From Oscillospiraceae bacterium (lineage in GTDB: Bacteria > Bacillota > Clostridia > Oscillospirales > Oscillospiraceae): a stretch of DNA of 6,295 nucleotides. The stretch covers positions 1 to 6,295 of the forward strand of contig JAFZQQ010000407.1 of assembly GCA_017620315.1 (NCBI GenBank), given 5' to 3'. This document shows positions 1-5,596 of this stretch, piece by piece. Within the stretch, counting starts at the first letter, position 1; each line of letters starts with the position of its first letter. The translations under genes were made by a program, and so were the position numbers. The notes beneath the pieces are model-generated. The model was given only the letters and a program-made list of their open reading frames with translations. It made no database searches and was not told the origin of the DNA.

Positions 1-207
1 GTCGCAGCCATTGAAAAGCACCACGAGGAGCGCTATCGCGCACTGCTGAAGAATGTGGAGCTGCAGCAGGTATTTGCCAGAAGCGAGGTCAAGGTCTGGG
101 AGTGCCGCAACTGCGGCCACATCGTCGTCGGCACGCAGGCACCCGAGATATGCCCGGTCTGCGCACACCCGCAGAGCTACTTTGAGCTCAACGCCGAAAA
201 CTACTGA
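1..207 (+). CDS. rbr: rubrerythrin, C-terminal part (5' end outside window)
   Basis: The reading frame is open from base 1 and encodes the last 68 residues before TGA. It begins in the final helix of the ferritin-like four-helix bundle, where E5, H8, R11 and Y12 form the ExxHxxRY di-iron ligand motif. A rubredoxin-like domain follows, with two Cys-x2-Cys knuckles (C35/C38 in CRNCGH, C51/C54 in CPVC) that bind one iron. The family reduces hydrogen peroxide in the cytoplasm of anaerobes, with electrons passing through the rubredoxin iron to the di-iron site. The C-terminus ends at the usual place for the family. The next gene starts 46 nt downstream on the same strand, so co-transcription is possible. 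The family call is secure; the N-terminal half and start are not visible. Confidence 0.93.
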   Translation, partial: VAAIEKHHEERYRALLKNVELQQVFARSEVKVWECRNCGHIVVGTQAPEICPVCAHPQSYFELNAENY

Positions 208-222
208 TCGTCGGAGGATCGC

Positions 223-242
223 CTGAAGCGCTTGCGCTTCGG
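223..242 (+). promoter_or_regulatory. intergenic hairpin before the MATE gene
   Basis: GAAGCG (225-230) and CGCTTC (235-240) form a perfect 6-bp stem around a CTTG loop. A T-G and a C-G pair extend it to 8 bp. No T-run follows, so it is not a standard terminator. It lies between a GGAGGA (213-218) and the ATG at 254. Folding would shorten the effective distance between them. It could be a processing or attenuation element between rubrerythrin and the pump; this is inference. Confidence 0.35.
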
Positions 243-253
243 ATGGAAAGATC

Positions 254-1633
254 ATGCAGGAAAACGCAAGGGCAGCATTGTTTGAAAGCGCAAGTGTTCC
301 GTCCGCGCTGGCGCGGATGGCGTTGCCGACGGTTGTGAGCCAGCTGATCACGCTGATCTACAACATTGCGGACACTTGGTTCATCGGACGTACGAACAAC
401 CCATATATGGTTGCGGCGTCCTCGCTGGTGCTGACGGTGTTTCTCATGTCAGCCGCGCTGTCCAACCTGTTCGGCGTCGGCGGCGGGAGCCTCGTCGTTC
501 GCCTACTGGGGAGGAAACGGGAGGATGAGGCGCGAAGCGCGGCGTCACTCAGCCTGACGATGGCGGCGGGTGCGGCTCTCCTGTACGCCGTGCTTACGCT
601 GTCGTTTATGGATCCGCTGCTGCGGCTGTTGGGCGCAAGCGACAACACCATCGGCTTTGCGCGCCAGTACCTTTTGTGTGTGACAGTGATCGGCGCGCTG
701 CCGACGGTGCTTTCCATCGTTGCCGCGTCGCTGCTTCGCAGCGTGGGGTATGCGCGGGAGGCGGCGTTTGGGCTTGGGATGGGCGGTATCCTGAACATCG
801 CCCTCGACCCGCTCTTTATGTTTGTGCTCCTGCCAGACGGCTTTCAGGTCCTGGGAGCGGGTCTTGCGACGATGCTCTCCAACCTCGCATCGTCTCTCTA
901 CTTTTTTGCGGTGTTCCGCCGCGTAGAGCGGGAGAGTGTGTTGTCTATCCCACGCAGGATCGAGCGGATCGAGCCGGATTCCATGCGCTCACTGTTCTCG
1001 GTGGGCGTTCCCGCCGGGCTCAGCCTGCTTCTGTTCGACCTTACCAACATTGTCATCAATCGGCTCTCCGCATCTCACGGAGACATCGAACTGGCGGCGA
1101 TGGGGATCGTGCTGAAGGTCGAGCGCCTGCCGCTGAATATCGGGATCGGCATCTGCCTTGGCATGGTGCCGCTGGTCGGTTACAATTACGCCGCGCGGAA
1201 CCACGAACGGATGAACGCGTTTTTCGCGGCCGCACGCACGGCTGGTCTCGCGGTGGCGGCCATATGCGTGGCGCTTTACCGCATGTTTGCCCCGCAGCTG
1301 ATTCGCGCCTTTATCGAGGACGCGGATACGGTACGCTATGGGACGCAGTTTCTGCAGGCACGCTGCTTTGCGCCGCCATTTATGTTTCTGAGCTTCCACA
1401 TTGTCCACTTCATGCAGGCGGTGGGTCGGGGGAGAGCGTCGTTTTATCTTGCCGTGATCCGGCAGTTGTGCCTCAATATCCCCATATTATTCCTCTTTAA
1501 TGCGATTTTCGGCATGGCTGGCATTGTGTGGACGCAGATGACGGCGGATATCCTTAATACGGCGGTTTCGTATATCATCTATTACCGCGTTCTGCGGGAG
1601 ATCACAAATCAGGAAAGGAAAACTGTACCATGA
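254..1633 (+). CDS. MATE family multidrug/Na+ efflux transporter
   Basis: This 459-residue, very hydrophobic protein has the length and about 12 membrane helices expected of the MATE (MOP superfamily) exporters, which use a Na+ or H+ gradient to expel cationic drugs and metabolites across the inner membrane. Diagnostic stretches are YNIADTWFIGR (36-46) in helix 1, the glycine-rich GVGGGS (74-79), NIALDPLF (181-188) with the conserved Asp-Pro, MVPLVGYNYAARN (304-316) at the start of the second half, and QAVGRGRASF (388-397). The two six-helix halves match the internal repeat of the family. The sequence is closer to the DinF/MepA type than to NorM. ATG 254 is chosen because it directly precedes the family's usual N-terminal tail; its ribosome site (GGA at 241-243, GGAAAG at 245-250) is weak. 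The stop overlaps the next start by four bases. The substrate cannot be deduced. Confidence 0.94.
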   Translation: MQENARAALFESASVPSALARMALPTVVSQLITLIYNIADTWFIGRTNNPYMVAASSLVLTVFLMSAALSNLFGVGGGSLVVRLLGRKREDEARSAASLSLTMAAGAALLYAVLTLSFMDPLLRLLGASDNTIGFARQYLLCVTVIGALPTVLSIVAASLLRSVGYAREAAFGLGMGGILNIALDPLFMFVLLPDGFQVLGAGLATMLSNLASSLYFFAVFRRVERESVLSIPRRIERIEPDSMRSLFSVGVPAGLSLLLFDLTNIVINRLSASHGDIELAAMGIVLKVERLPLNIGIGICLGMVPLVGYNYAARNHERMNAFFAAARTAGLAVAAICVALYRMFAPQLIRAFIEDADTVRYGTQFLQARCFAPPFMFLSFHIVHFMQAVGRGRASFYLAVIRQLCLNIPILFLFNAIFGMAGIVWTQMTADILNTAVSYIIYYRVLREITNQERKTVP

Positions 1634-2142
1634 ATTTTCGGGATGTTATCAAGGATCGGTATTCGTGCAAGAAGTTCTCTGACCGGCAGATCGAGGAGGA
1701 AAAGCTGACCGCCATCCTGGAAGCGGGACGGCTGGCACCGACCGCCAAGAACCTGCAGGAGCAGCGGGTCTATGTGCTTCGGTCCGCCGACGCCCTTGCC
1801 CAAATCGACGCCGCCACGCCGTGCCGCTACGGAGCGCCGACGGTGCTGGTCGTTGCGTTTGACAGTCTCAATGTCTTTGTCTACCCCGGCGAAGAGCGCG
1901 ATTCCGGCGTGGAAGACGCAACCATCGTTGCGACCCATATGATCCTGTCGACGGCTGACGAAGGCATCGACAGCTGCTGGGTCAATTACTTTGATCCGGA
2001 TCAACTGGCGAAAGCGCTCGGCTTGCCGGAAAATGAAAAGGTTTTGATGGTGTTGGATCTGGGATATGCCGCCGAAGGTACGGGCCCGCTTCCGAACCAC
2101 AGCAGCCGGAAGCCGCTGAGCGAAACGGTCGCGTATCTGTGA
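1630..2142 (+). CDS. nitroreductase family FMN-dependent oxidoreductase
   Basis: This 170-residue protein belongs to the small FMN-binding nitroreductase fold, cytoplasmic NAD(P)H-dependent reductases of nitro compounds, quinones or flavins. Visible marks are an N-terminal RYSCKKFSD (10-18), equivalent to the family RRSxRxF phosphate-binding motif; GRLAPTAKNLQ (33-43), the FMN-contacting loop; a helix with conserved spacing from DATIVATHMIL (96-106) to DSCWV (114-118); and a C-terminal SRKPLSETV (159-167). It is at the short end of the family, as in many Clostridia copies. The ATG overlaps the MATE stop (ATGA at 1630-1633), and AGGAAAGG (1611-1618) lies 11 nt upstream, so translation is probably coupled to the pump. 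That suggests a shared detoxification role, but the natural substrate is unknown. Confidence 0.93.
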   Translation: MNFRDVIKDRYSCKKFSDRQIEEEKLTAILEAGRLAPTAKNLQEQRVYVLRSADALAQIDAATPCRYGAPTVLVVAFDSLNVFVYPGEERDSGVEDATIVATHMILSTADEGIDSCWVNYFDPDQLAKALGLPENEKVLMVLDLGYAAEGTGPLPNHSSRKPLSETVAYL

Positions 2143-2183
2143 CGGCAATCCGGCGCAAAACGTGCTGCGGGGAGACAAGGAAC

Positions 2184-2597
2184 ATGACGATCAAAGAGGT
2201 GTGCAAACAATACGGAATTACTGCAGACACGCTGCGATACTACGAGCGGGTCGGCGTGATCCCCGCGGTCAAGCGCACAGCGGGCGGCATCCGGGTGTAT
2301 GACGAAGAGGCCGTCCGCTGGGTAGAAAGTGCCATCTTCATGCGAAACTCCGGCGTTCCCGTTGACGCCCTTGTGGAGTATGTACGGCTCTTTCAGGAGG
2401 GCAGCGGTACGTTTTGTGAGCGGAAGGAGTTGCTGGAGAAGGTGCGCGCGGACGTGCAGGCAAAGATAGACGGTTACAGAGAGGCGCTATGGCGTTTGGA
2501 TTACAAGATCTCCCGCTATGACGAGGCGATCCGCACCGGTGTACTTACATGGGACAAGGCGTCGCTTTCGGAGGAAAATGCGGGAGACGAAACATGA
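2184..2597 (+). CDS. MerR family transcriptional regulator
   Basis: From ATG 2184 this encodes 137 residues. The N-terminal winged helix-turn-helix is clear: TIKEVCKQYGITADTLRYYE (2-21), then VGVIPAVKRTAGGIRVYDEE (23-42), the MerR wing. A dimerisation coiled coil follows (about 78-114) and a C-terminal KISRYDEAIRTGVLTWD (108-124) that I recognise from a Bacillota MerR subgroup. MerR proteins bind promoters with long spacers and untwist them when a ligand binds. The paired cysteines of metal-sensing members are absent from the C-terminus, so an organic or redox signal is likelier (inference). An upstream in-frame GTG at 2139 would add 15 residues unlike the family, and GGGGAG (2169-2174) sits 9 nt before ATG 2184, so 2184 is preferred. 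It sits mid-operon, 41 nt after the nitroreductase, and may autoregulate the operon from outside the window. Confidence 0.93.
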   Translation: MTIKEVCKQYGITADTLRYYERVGVIPAVKRTAGGIRVYDEEAVRWVESAIFMRNSGVPVDALVEYVRLFQEGSGTFCERKELLEKVRADVQAKIDGYREALWRLDYKISRYDEAIRTGVLTWDKASLSEENAGDET

Positions 2598-2614
2598 TTT
2601 GAGGGGGATAAGCC

Positions 2615-3736
2615 ATGGAAAAAGCTAAAGTCTATTTTACCGATTTTCGCACGCAGATCGGCGTGAGTCAGGGAGATAAGCTGCAAAAACTCATTCGCAG
2701 GGCGGGCATTGGAAGTGTTGATTTCGAGGGTAAGTTCGTGGCGATCAAGATGCATTTCGGAGAGCTGGGAAATTTCTCTTATCTGCGTCCGAATTATGTC
2801 AAGGCAGTCGCCGACGTTATTCGCGAGCTGGGCGGAAAGCCGTTTTTGACGGATTGCAACACGCTCTATCCAGGCAGCCGCAAGAACGCAGTCGACCATC
2901 TCTATAACGCCGAGGTCAACGGCTTTAACAGCGTGACGACGGGCTGTTACGTCATCATTGCGGACGGCTTGAAGGGAACGGACGAGGCCGCCGTCCCCGT
3001 GCCGAACGGAGAATACTGCAAGGAGGCGCTGATCGGGCGCGCACTGTACGACGCAGATGTGATCATCTCGCTCTCACATTTCAAGGGACATGAGATGACC
3101 GGCTTCGGCGGCGCGATCAAGAATGTCGGTATGGGCGGCGGCAGCTGCGCGGTGAAGATGCAGCAGCACTGCGACGGCAAGCCTGTCGTGAACGCGTCGC
3201 TGTGCCGCGCCTGCAAACAATGCGCGAAAGAGTGTGGCTCGGACGCGATCTCGTACGAGAGCGGCAAGGCGGTGATCGATCAGGATCTGTGCAAGGGCTG
3301 CGGCCGGTGCATCGGCGCCTGCGCGTTCGACGCGATCAGCACCGAGCAGGACACGGCGCTTGAGACGCTGTGTGCCAAAATGGCTGAGTACACGGCGGCG
3401 ATCGTGAACGGTAAGCCGGCGTTCCATATCAGCCTTATTATGGACGTGTCGCCAAACTGCGACTGCCACAGCGAAAACGACGCGCCGATCCTGCCGAATA
3501 TCGGGATGCTCGCGTCCTTTGACCCGGAGGCGCTCGATCAGGCGTGCGCCGACCTCTGCCTCGCGGCAGAGCCGGTGCGCAACAGCCAGTTGGGCGACCA
3601 TCTGGCGAGCGAAGGCTGGCACTGCCATCATGACCATTTTCTCGACAACAACCCGAACGTCCACTGGAGGGAAACGTTGGAGCACGGCGAGAAGATCGGC
3701 CTCGGCACGCGGGAATACGAGCTGATCAGGATGTGA
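2615..3736 (+). CDS. DUF362 domain protein with two [4Fe-4S] motifs
   Basis: This 373-residue cytoplasmic protein has a DUF362 core interrupted by a bacterial ferredoxin-type insert. Core marks are KMHFGELGN (45-53), TDCNTLYPGSR (79-89), the strongly conserved SLSHFKGHEMTGFGGAIKN (152-170), and CDCHSENDAPILPNIG (282-297) followed by SFDPEALDQACADL (301-314). The insert has two complete Cx2Cx2Cx3C sets, C197/C200/C203/C207 and C226/C229/C232/C236, enough for two [4Fe-4S] clusters. The C-terminus is His-rich (HCHHDH, 336-341). Members are predicted iron-sulfur oxidoreductases or electron carriers; the reaction is not established. ATG 2615 follows GAGGGGGA (2601-2608) by 6 nt and begins 17 nt after the MerR stop, so it belongs to the same operon. 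Family assignment is firm, function open. Confidence 0.93.
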   Translation: MEKAKVYFTDFRTQIGVSQGDKLQKLIRRAGIGSVDFEGKFVAIKMHFGELGNFSYLRPNYVKAVADVIRELGGKPFLTDCNTLYPGSRKNAVDHLYNAEVNGFNSVTTGCYVIIADGLKGTDEAAVPVPNGEYCKEALIGRALYDADVIISLSHFKGHEMTGFGGAIKNVGMGGGSCAVKMQQHCDGKPVVNASLCRACKQCAKECGSDAISYESGKAVIDQDLCKGCGRCIGACAFDAISTEQDTALETLCAKMAEYTAAIVNGKPAFHISLIMDVSPNCDCHSENDAPILPNIGMLASFDPEALDQACADLCLAAEPVRNSQLGDHLASEGWHCHHDHFLDNNPNVHWRETLEHGEKIGLGTREYELIRM

Positions 3737-3884
3737 AGAACAGGGGGAGCAGAACGGAAATCAACTTTGGCGTCATTGCGCAACAGGCCGTCCCACATCT
3801 TCGCGGAGGGGAAAGCGACACGCTGTTGAGAACCTGCTGCGCCGTTTGGAGGACATCACCGAGTATATACCCAACGAGACATAG
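3733..3884 (+). pseudogene. possible frameshifted small ORF remnant
   Basis: A GTG at 3733 overlaps the DUF362 stop (GTGA, 3733-3736) and opens a frame reading through EINFGVIAQQAVPHLRGGE and on to about 3828. There the protein-like character moves to another frame, which continues ENLLRRLEDITEYIPNET and stops with TAG at 3882-3884. Adding one base near 3827-3830 would join the two into a single plausible helical peptide of about 50 residues. The transcript hairpin at 3886 begins 1 nt after the stop, as expected for the last gene of an operon. I do not recognise a family. It may equally be chance open frame: no good ribosome site is seen apart from the coupling overlap. Confidence 0.25.
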
Positions 3885-3885
3885 A

Positions 3886-3917
3886 AATACCGTGCAGCAG
3901 TAAAGTCGCACGGTATT
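3886..3917 (+). terminator. 10-bp hairpin, likely terminator of the left operon
   Basis: AATACCGTGC (3886-3895) and GCACGGTATT (3908-3917) are perfect inverted repeats around a 12-nt loop. The right arm ends in TATT and is followed by CTTGCTT, a modest T-rich tail. It is the first strong hairpin after the left operon. On the minus strand the tail (AATTTCT-free, mixed) is weaker, so the plus direction is preferred. Confidence 0.55.
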
Positions 3918-4038
3918 CTTGCTTAAGTGGCGGCAATTATTATCACTGGCGCAAATATTCCCGTGGATGCAGCCATGTCTTCCGGTAACTATACAGAGGT
4001 TCCTTGGGAGCAATAATCGATCATCACTCCGAAGATAC

Positions 4039-4073
4039 GGATGCCGGCCGACTCTTTAGGTCTGTCGGCGTCC
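4039..4073. repeat. bulged inverted repeat (hairpin)
   Basis: GCCGAC (4047-4052) and GTCGGC (4064-4069) pair around an 11-nt loop. After a 4-nt bulge, GGAT (4039-4042) pairs with GTCC (4070-4073) with one G-T pair. AATTATTT follows closely on the plus strand, so a weak terminator is possible. Confidence 0.35.
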
Positions 4074-4176
4074 TAATTATTTCGGTGGTGCTGCCAAAGC
4101 ACAGCAATCATATCTTCGCGTAAGCGCCTATTACAAGGCTGATATTTATCGAACGCTCTGCAATGAGACTCGCTTC

Positions 4177-4270
4177 ATTAGCAGGATTTTGAGTGGGATT
4201 GACCTCGTATTAGCAGGAGCATGATTTTTATTAGCAGGAAACCAAAAATCTTGCTAATAATATTAGCAGG
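4177..4270 (+). repeat. array of four direct and one inverted ATTAGCAGG copies
   Basis: The 9-mer ATTAGCAGG occurs exactly at 4177-4185, 4209-4217, 4230-4238 and 4262-4270. Start-to-start distances are 32, 21 and 32 bp, close to 3, 2 and 3 turns of DNA, so all copies face the same side of the helix. An inverted copy (TGCTAATA, 4252-4259) forms a palindrome with the last copy around A4260. Such phased repeats are typical of protein-binding arrays: recombinase arm sites, iterons, or operators. It ends 124 bp from the tRNA fragment. The repeats are certain; the role is inferred. Confidence 0.7.
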
Positions 4271-4339
4271 CTTTTGAGGGAGTCTTACGCTTCCAGTCCG
4301 ACTTTGTTCGGTGGCGTCACCTGACAGCAGTTTTGAAGC

Positions 4340-4394
4340 AAAAAAGAAAACCGCTCAAAAATGTTGCAATTTCAACGATTTTTGGAGCGGTTTT
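4340..4394 (-). terminator. strong intrinsic terminator after the tRNA-Arg fragment
   Basis: Read on the minus strand, AAAACCGCTC (4394-4385) pairs with GAGCGGTTTT (4356-4347). The stem continues inward through A5/T5 and a GTTG/CAAC step with two single-base bulges, about 20 bp in all, with a 6-nt loop. C4346 and a run of six T (4345-4340) follow directly. This is a textbook rho-independent terminator abutting the CCA end of the tRNA fragment, as for a chromosomal tRNA gene. The plus direction has only a TTTT tail. Confidence 0.8.
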
Positions 4395-4438
4395 GGTACG
4401 CCTGATGCGATTCGAACGCACGACCCCCAGAGTCGGAG
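4394..4438 (-). tRNA. tRNA-Arg(CCG-like) 3' half, truncated: probable att remnant
   Basis: On the minus strand this reads as anticodon loop CTCCGAC (4438-4432, apparent anticodon CCG), 3' anticodon stem TCTGG (4431-4427), variable loop GGGTC (4426-4422), T stem GTGCG, T loop TTCGAAT, T stem CGCAT (4421-4405), acceptor strand CAGGCGT (4404-4398), discriminator A and encoded CCA (4396-4394). Upstream (4439 onward) the expected 5' stem CCAGA is replaced by GATAA, which does not pair, and no D arm or acceptor strand fits. The gene is therefore cut at the anticodon-loop edge. That is where many tyrosine-recombinase att cores begin. The displaced 3' half faces chromosome on its downstream (left) side, so the element should lie to the right. 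The anticodon call is less certain than the tRNA call. Confidence 0.65.
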
Positions 4439-4568
4439 TTATCAGGCACTCCCCCGAAACGCTGGTTTTATGCGGTTTTCACGGTGCCTTGCACCGTATC
4501 CAGAACCTCTTGAAAACGGCGCGAACCCTTTTGCTGAAAGGACTCGCGCCTATTTCGTAAAATAGTAG
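4439..4568. other. non-coding junction with hairpin and direct repeats
   Basis: No convincing gene is seen between the tRNA fragment and the small minus-strand gene. ACGGTGC (4481-4487) and GCACCGT (4491-4497) form a perfect 7-bp hairpin with a CTT loop. It could end transcripts from the right block, but there is no T-run. Confidence 0.45.
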
Positions 4569-4582
4569 TCAAGCAGTAGTCA
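4564..4582 (+). repeat. two AGTAGTCA direct repeats, 11 bp apart
   Basis: AGTAGTCA occurs at 4564-4571 and 4575-4582, one helical turn apart. Short direct repeats of this kind about 130 bp inside an att core resemble tyrosine-recombinase arm-type sites. They overlap the 3' end of the small minus-strand gene. The repeats are certain; the function is inferred. Confidence 0.5.
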
Positions 4583-4802
4583 GGGATTCTGCTGAACCTC
4601 TCCCGTGCTTTGTTACCCTCCGATTTCTTTCGGCAACAGCTCGCATCAGCGCATTATACTGCTCTGGCGTTGCAACAGGGTCAATCGGCGGGTTGTCCTC
4701 ATCAAGAGATTCCGGCAGGTTACGAGCCGCTTCGATCATGGCGATTTCTTCGTCAGAAAGCTTGGTGCCGCGTTTCAAGGCAAAGTGCACCTCTTTTCCC
4801 AT
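4569..4802 (-). CDS. small hypothetical protein (77 aa), possible antitoxin-like
   Basis: I do not recognise a named family. The 77-residue product starts MGKEVHFALKRGTK, then has an acidic middle, LSDEEIAMIEAARNLPESLD (15-34) and EDNPPIDPVATPEQ (35-48), and a basic tail AERNRRVTKHGRG (57-69). It has no membrane segment or signal peptide. The pattern of a short strand, an acidic helix and a proline-rich acidic linker recalls small antitoxin-like proteins of Bacillota; this is only resemblance. ATG 4802 is chosen over the upstream in-frame ATG at 4835 because GAGGAGG (4817-4811 on the minus strand) sits 8 nt before it, an excellent ribosome site. It is 138 nt downstream of the toxin gene on the same strand and could be read through from that operon or have its own promoter. 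Confidence 0.72.
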   Translation of the reverse strand: MGKEVHFALKRGTKLSDEEIAMIEAARNLPESLDEDNPPIDPVATPEQYNALMRAVAERNRRVTKHGRGSAESLTTA

Positions 4803-4940
4803 AACATTTGCCTCCTCACCGTTAATAGCGTCCAATCAGATGGAATGGATGCGTCGCATGAACTGTATCCAAGCACAGGCGGCAAACACCGTCCGCACAA
4901 ATCCAATGTCCGGGTACGTTCTTGCAAAACCGCTCGCCGG
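4803..4940 (-). other. 138-nt gap between toxin and small gene
   Basis: The gap holds the ribosome site of the small gene and an 11-bp palindrome, ATGCG-T-CGCAT (4849-4859), that could be an operator. I find no promoter with good -35 and -10 boxes at proper spacing. Confidence 0.4.
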
Positions 4941-5273
4941 TCAGTGCATGGGAGTGTGTCTTTGTCCCAGCCAGCTTTCCATGTCCCCCGAGCTGTAAAT
5001 GACATCCGTGACGGTCACGGTGTCGTCTTCCACCAGATAGAACACCGAGTATTTGTCGACAAGCATCCGATGCAGCTTCAGACGGATACACGGCTCGAAC
5101 TGTGGAATGCCGTAGCGCAGCGGCATCTTGTCGAGCGACAAAATCTCCTTTGCTATCGCATCGTACAACTTTCCCGCCCGTTCCGGATCGCCAAAACGGT
5201 CTTTCGTGTAGCGGTAGATGTCATCCATGTCGGCAAGCGCGGGCAGCGTGATGTCAATGAAGTATTCCTTCAT
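4941..5273 (-). CDS. RelE/ParE-type toxin of a type II toxin-antitoxin system
   Basis: The 110-residue product has the RelE/ParE fold pattern: strand KEYFIDITLPALADMDDIYRY-like start (residues 2-22), helix with FGDPERAGKLYDAIAKEI (27-44), LDKMPLRYG (47-55), a central LKLHRMLVDKYSVFYLV (65-81), and the terminal strand DTVTVTDVIYSSGD (84-97). Arg53, Arg69, Tyr80 and Tyr93 lie where family members keep functional or structural residues. RelE members cleave ribosome-bound mRNA; ParE members poison gyrase. Sequence alone does not decide, though the family form is commonly labelled plasmid stabilisation protein. The ATG (5273-5271) overlaps the antitoxin stop by four bases (ATGA), the usual coupled arrangement. 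The gene is intact and full length. Confidence 0.9.
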   Translation of the reverse strand: MKEYFIDITLPALADMDDIYRYTKDRFGDPERAGKLYDAIAKEILSLDKMPLRYGIPQFEPCIRLKLHRMLVDKYSVFYLVEDDTVTVTDVIYSSGDMESWLGQRHTPMH

Positions 5274-5572
5274 CTATTCGCCCTATGCTCCGCGAACGCT
5301 TCCGCCGCGCGGCGCACCTGCCCCCTTCTGGCGGCCTCCACGCCGCGTTCGAGCTTTGAAACAAATTCCTCTTCTGTCATTAAGTCCGCGTTCACGGACA
5401 CGGGCGCAGGCGGAAGCTGCACGGGGAACGGTAGCCCGCCGGTCAGCGTGATCTGCTTGAGAAACATATCCATCGCCGTGGACATGGACAGGCCGAGTCG
5501 ACTCAGGATATCCTCCGCCGCAGCCTTTGACTCGGGATCGACTCGAAGGTTGAGCGTTGCTGTTTTCGCCAT
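5270..5572 (-). CDS. RelB/DinJ family antitoxin
   Basis: This 100-residue protein starts with the ribbon-helix-helix DNA-binding unit: strand ATLNLRVDPE (5-14), helix KAAAEDILSRLGLS (16-29), and MSTAMDMFLKQITLTGGLPF (30-49), whose GGLPF ending is typical of DinJ/RelB proteins. The C-terminal half, TEEEFVSKLERGVEAARRGQ (66-85) and an Ala/Arg-rich helix to residue 100, should wrap around and neutralise the toxin. In this family the antitoxin dimer alone or with the toxin represses its own promoter. ATG 5572 follows AGGAG (5586-5582 region) by about 9 nt. The gene overlaps the toxin start and has its own promoter with an operator-like palindrome upstream. Confidence 0.93.
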   Translation of the reverse strand: MAKTATLNLRVDPESKAAAEDILSRLGLSMSTAMDMFLKQITLTGGLPFPVQLPPAPVSVNADLMTEEEFVSKLERGVEAARRGQVRRAAEAFAEHRANR

Positions 5573-5596
5573 CGCACACCACTCCTTTCACTTGTG

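Larger units (their letters stand above)
3918..4346. other. gene-poor AT-richer region
   Basis: I see no gene here on either strand: open frames are short, lack ribosome sites and do not look like protein. It contains a bulged hairpin (4039-4073) and the ATTAGCAGG array (4177-4270), both listed separately. Base composition drops compared with the operon on the left. It is the flank of the tRNA fragment on the side expected to be older chromosome or a neighbouring element. Confidence 0.6.

Noticed and set aside
676..1500. Plus-strand 274-codon frame inside the MATE gene
   Set aside because: It is a shadow frame in GC-rich coding DNA; the MATE frame has all family motifs.
2139..2183. GTG-initiated N-terminal extension of the MerR regulator
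   Set aside because: The added 15 residues do not fit the family, and ATG 2184 has the better ribosome site.
3074..3685. Minus-strand 203-codon frame opposite DUF362
   Set aside because: It is arginine/alanine-rich antisense shadow without motifs, opposite a gene with intact iron-sulfur cysteine sets.
4177..4270. Reading the repeat array as a CRISPR
   Set aside because: The repeat unit is only 9 bp, spacing is unequal, and one copy is inverted.
4394..4460. Reading the tRNA fragment as a complete class II or shortened tRNA
   Set aside because: A GGAGT/ACTCC hairpin and a GCCTGAT/ATCAGGC pairing can be drawn with upstream bases, but no D arm or proper anticodon loop results; a truncated tRNA-Arg explains the 3' part better.
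4311..4565. Plus-strand open frames of 75-84 codons over the tRNA fragment (MRFERTTPR / DAIRTHDPQSRS-like)
   Set aside because: These peptides are the antisense translation of a tRNA T arm and anticodon region, a familiar annotation artefact; no ribosome site or family supports them.
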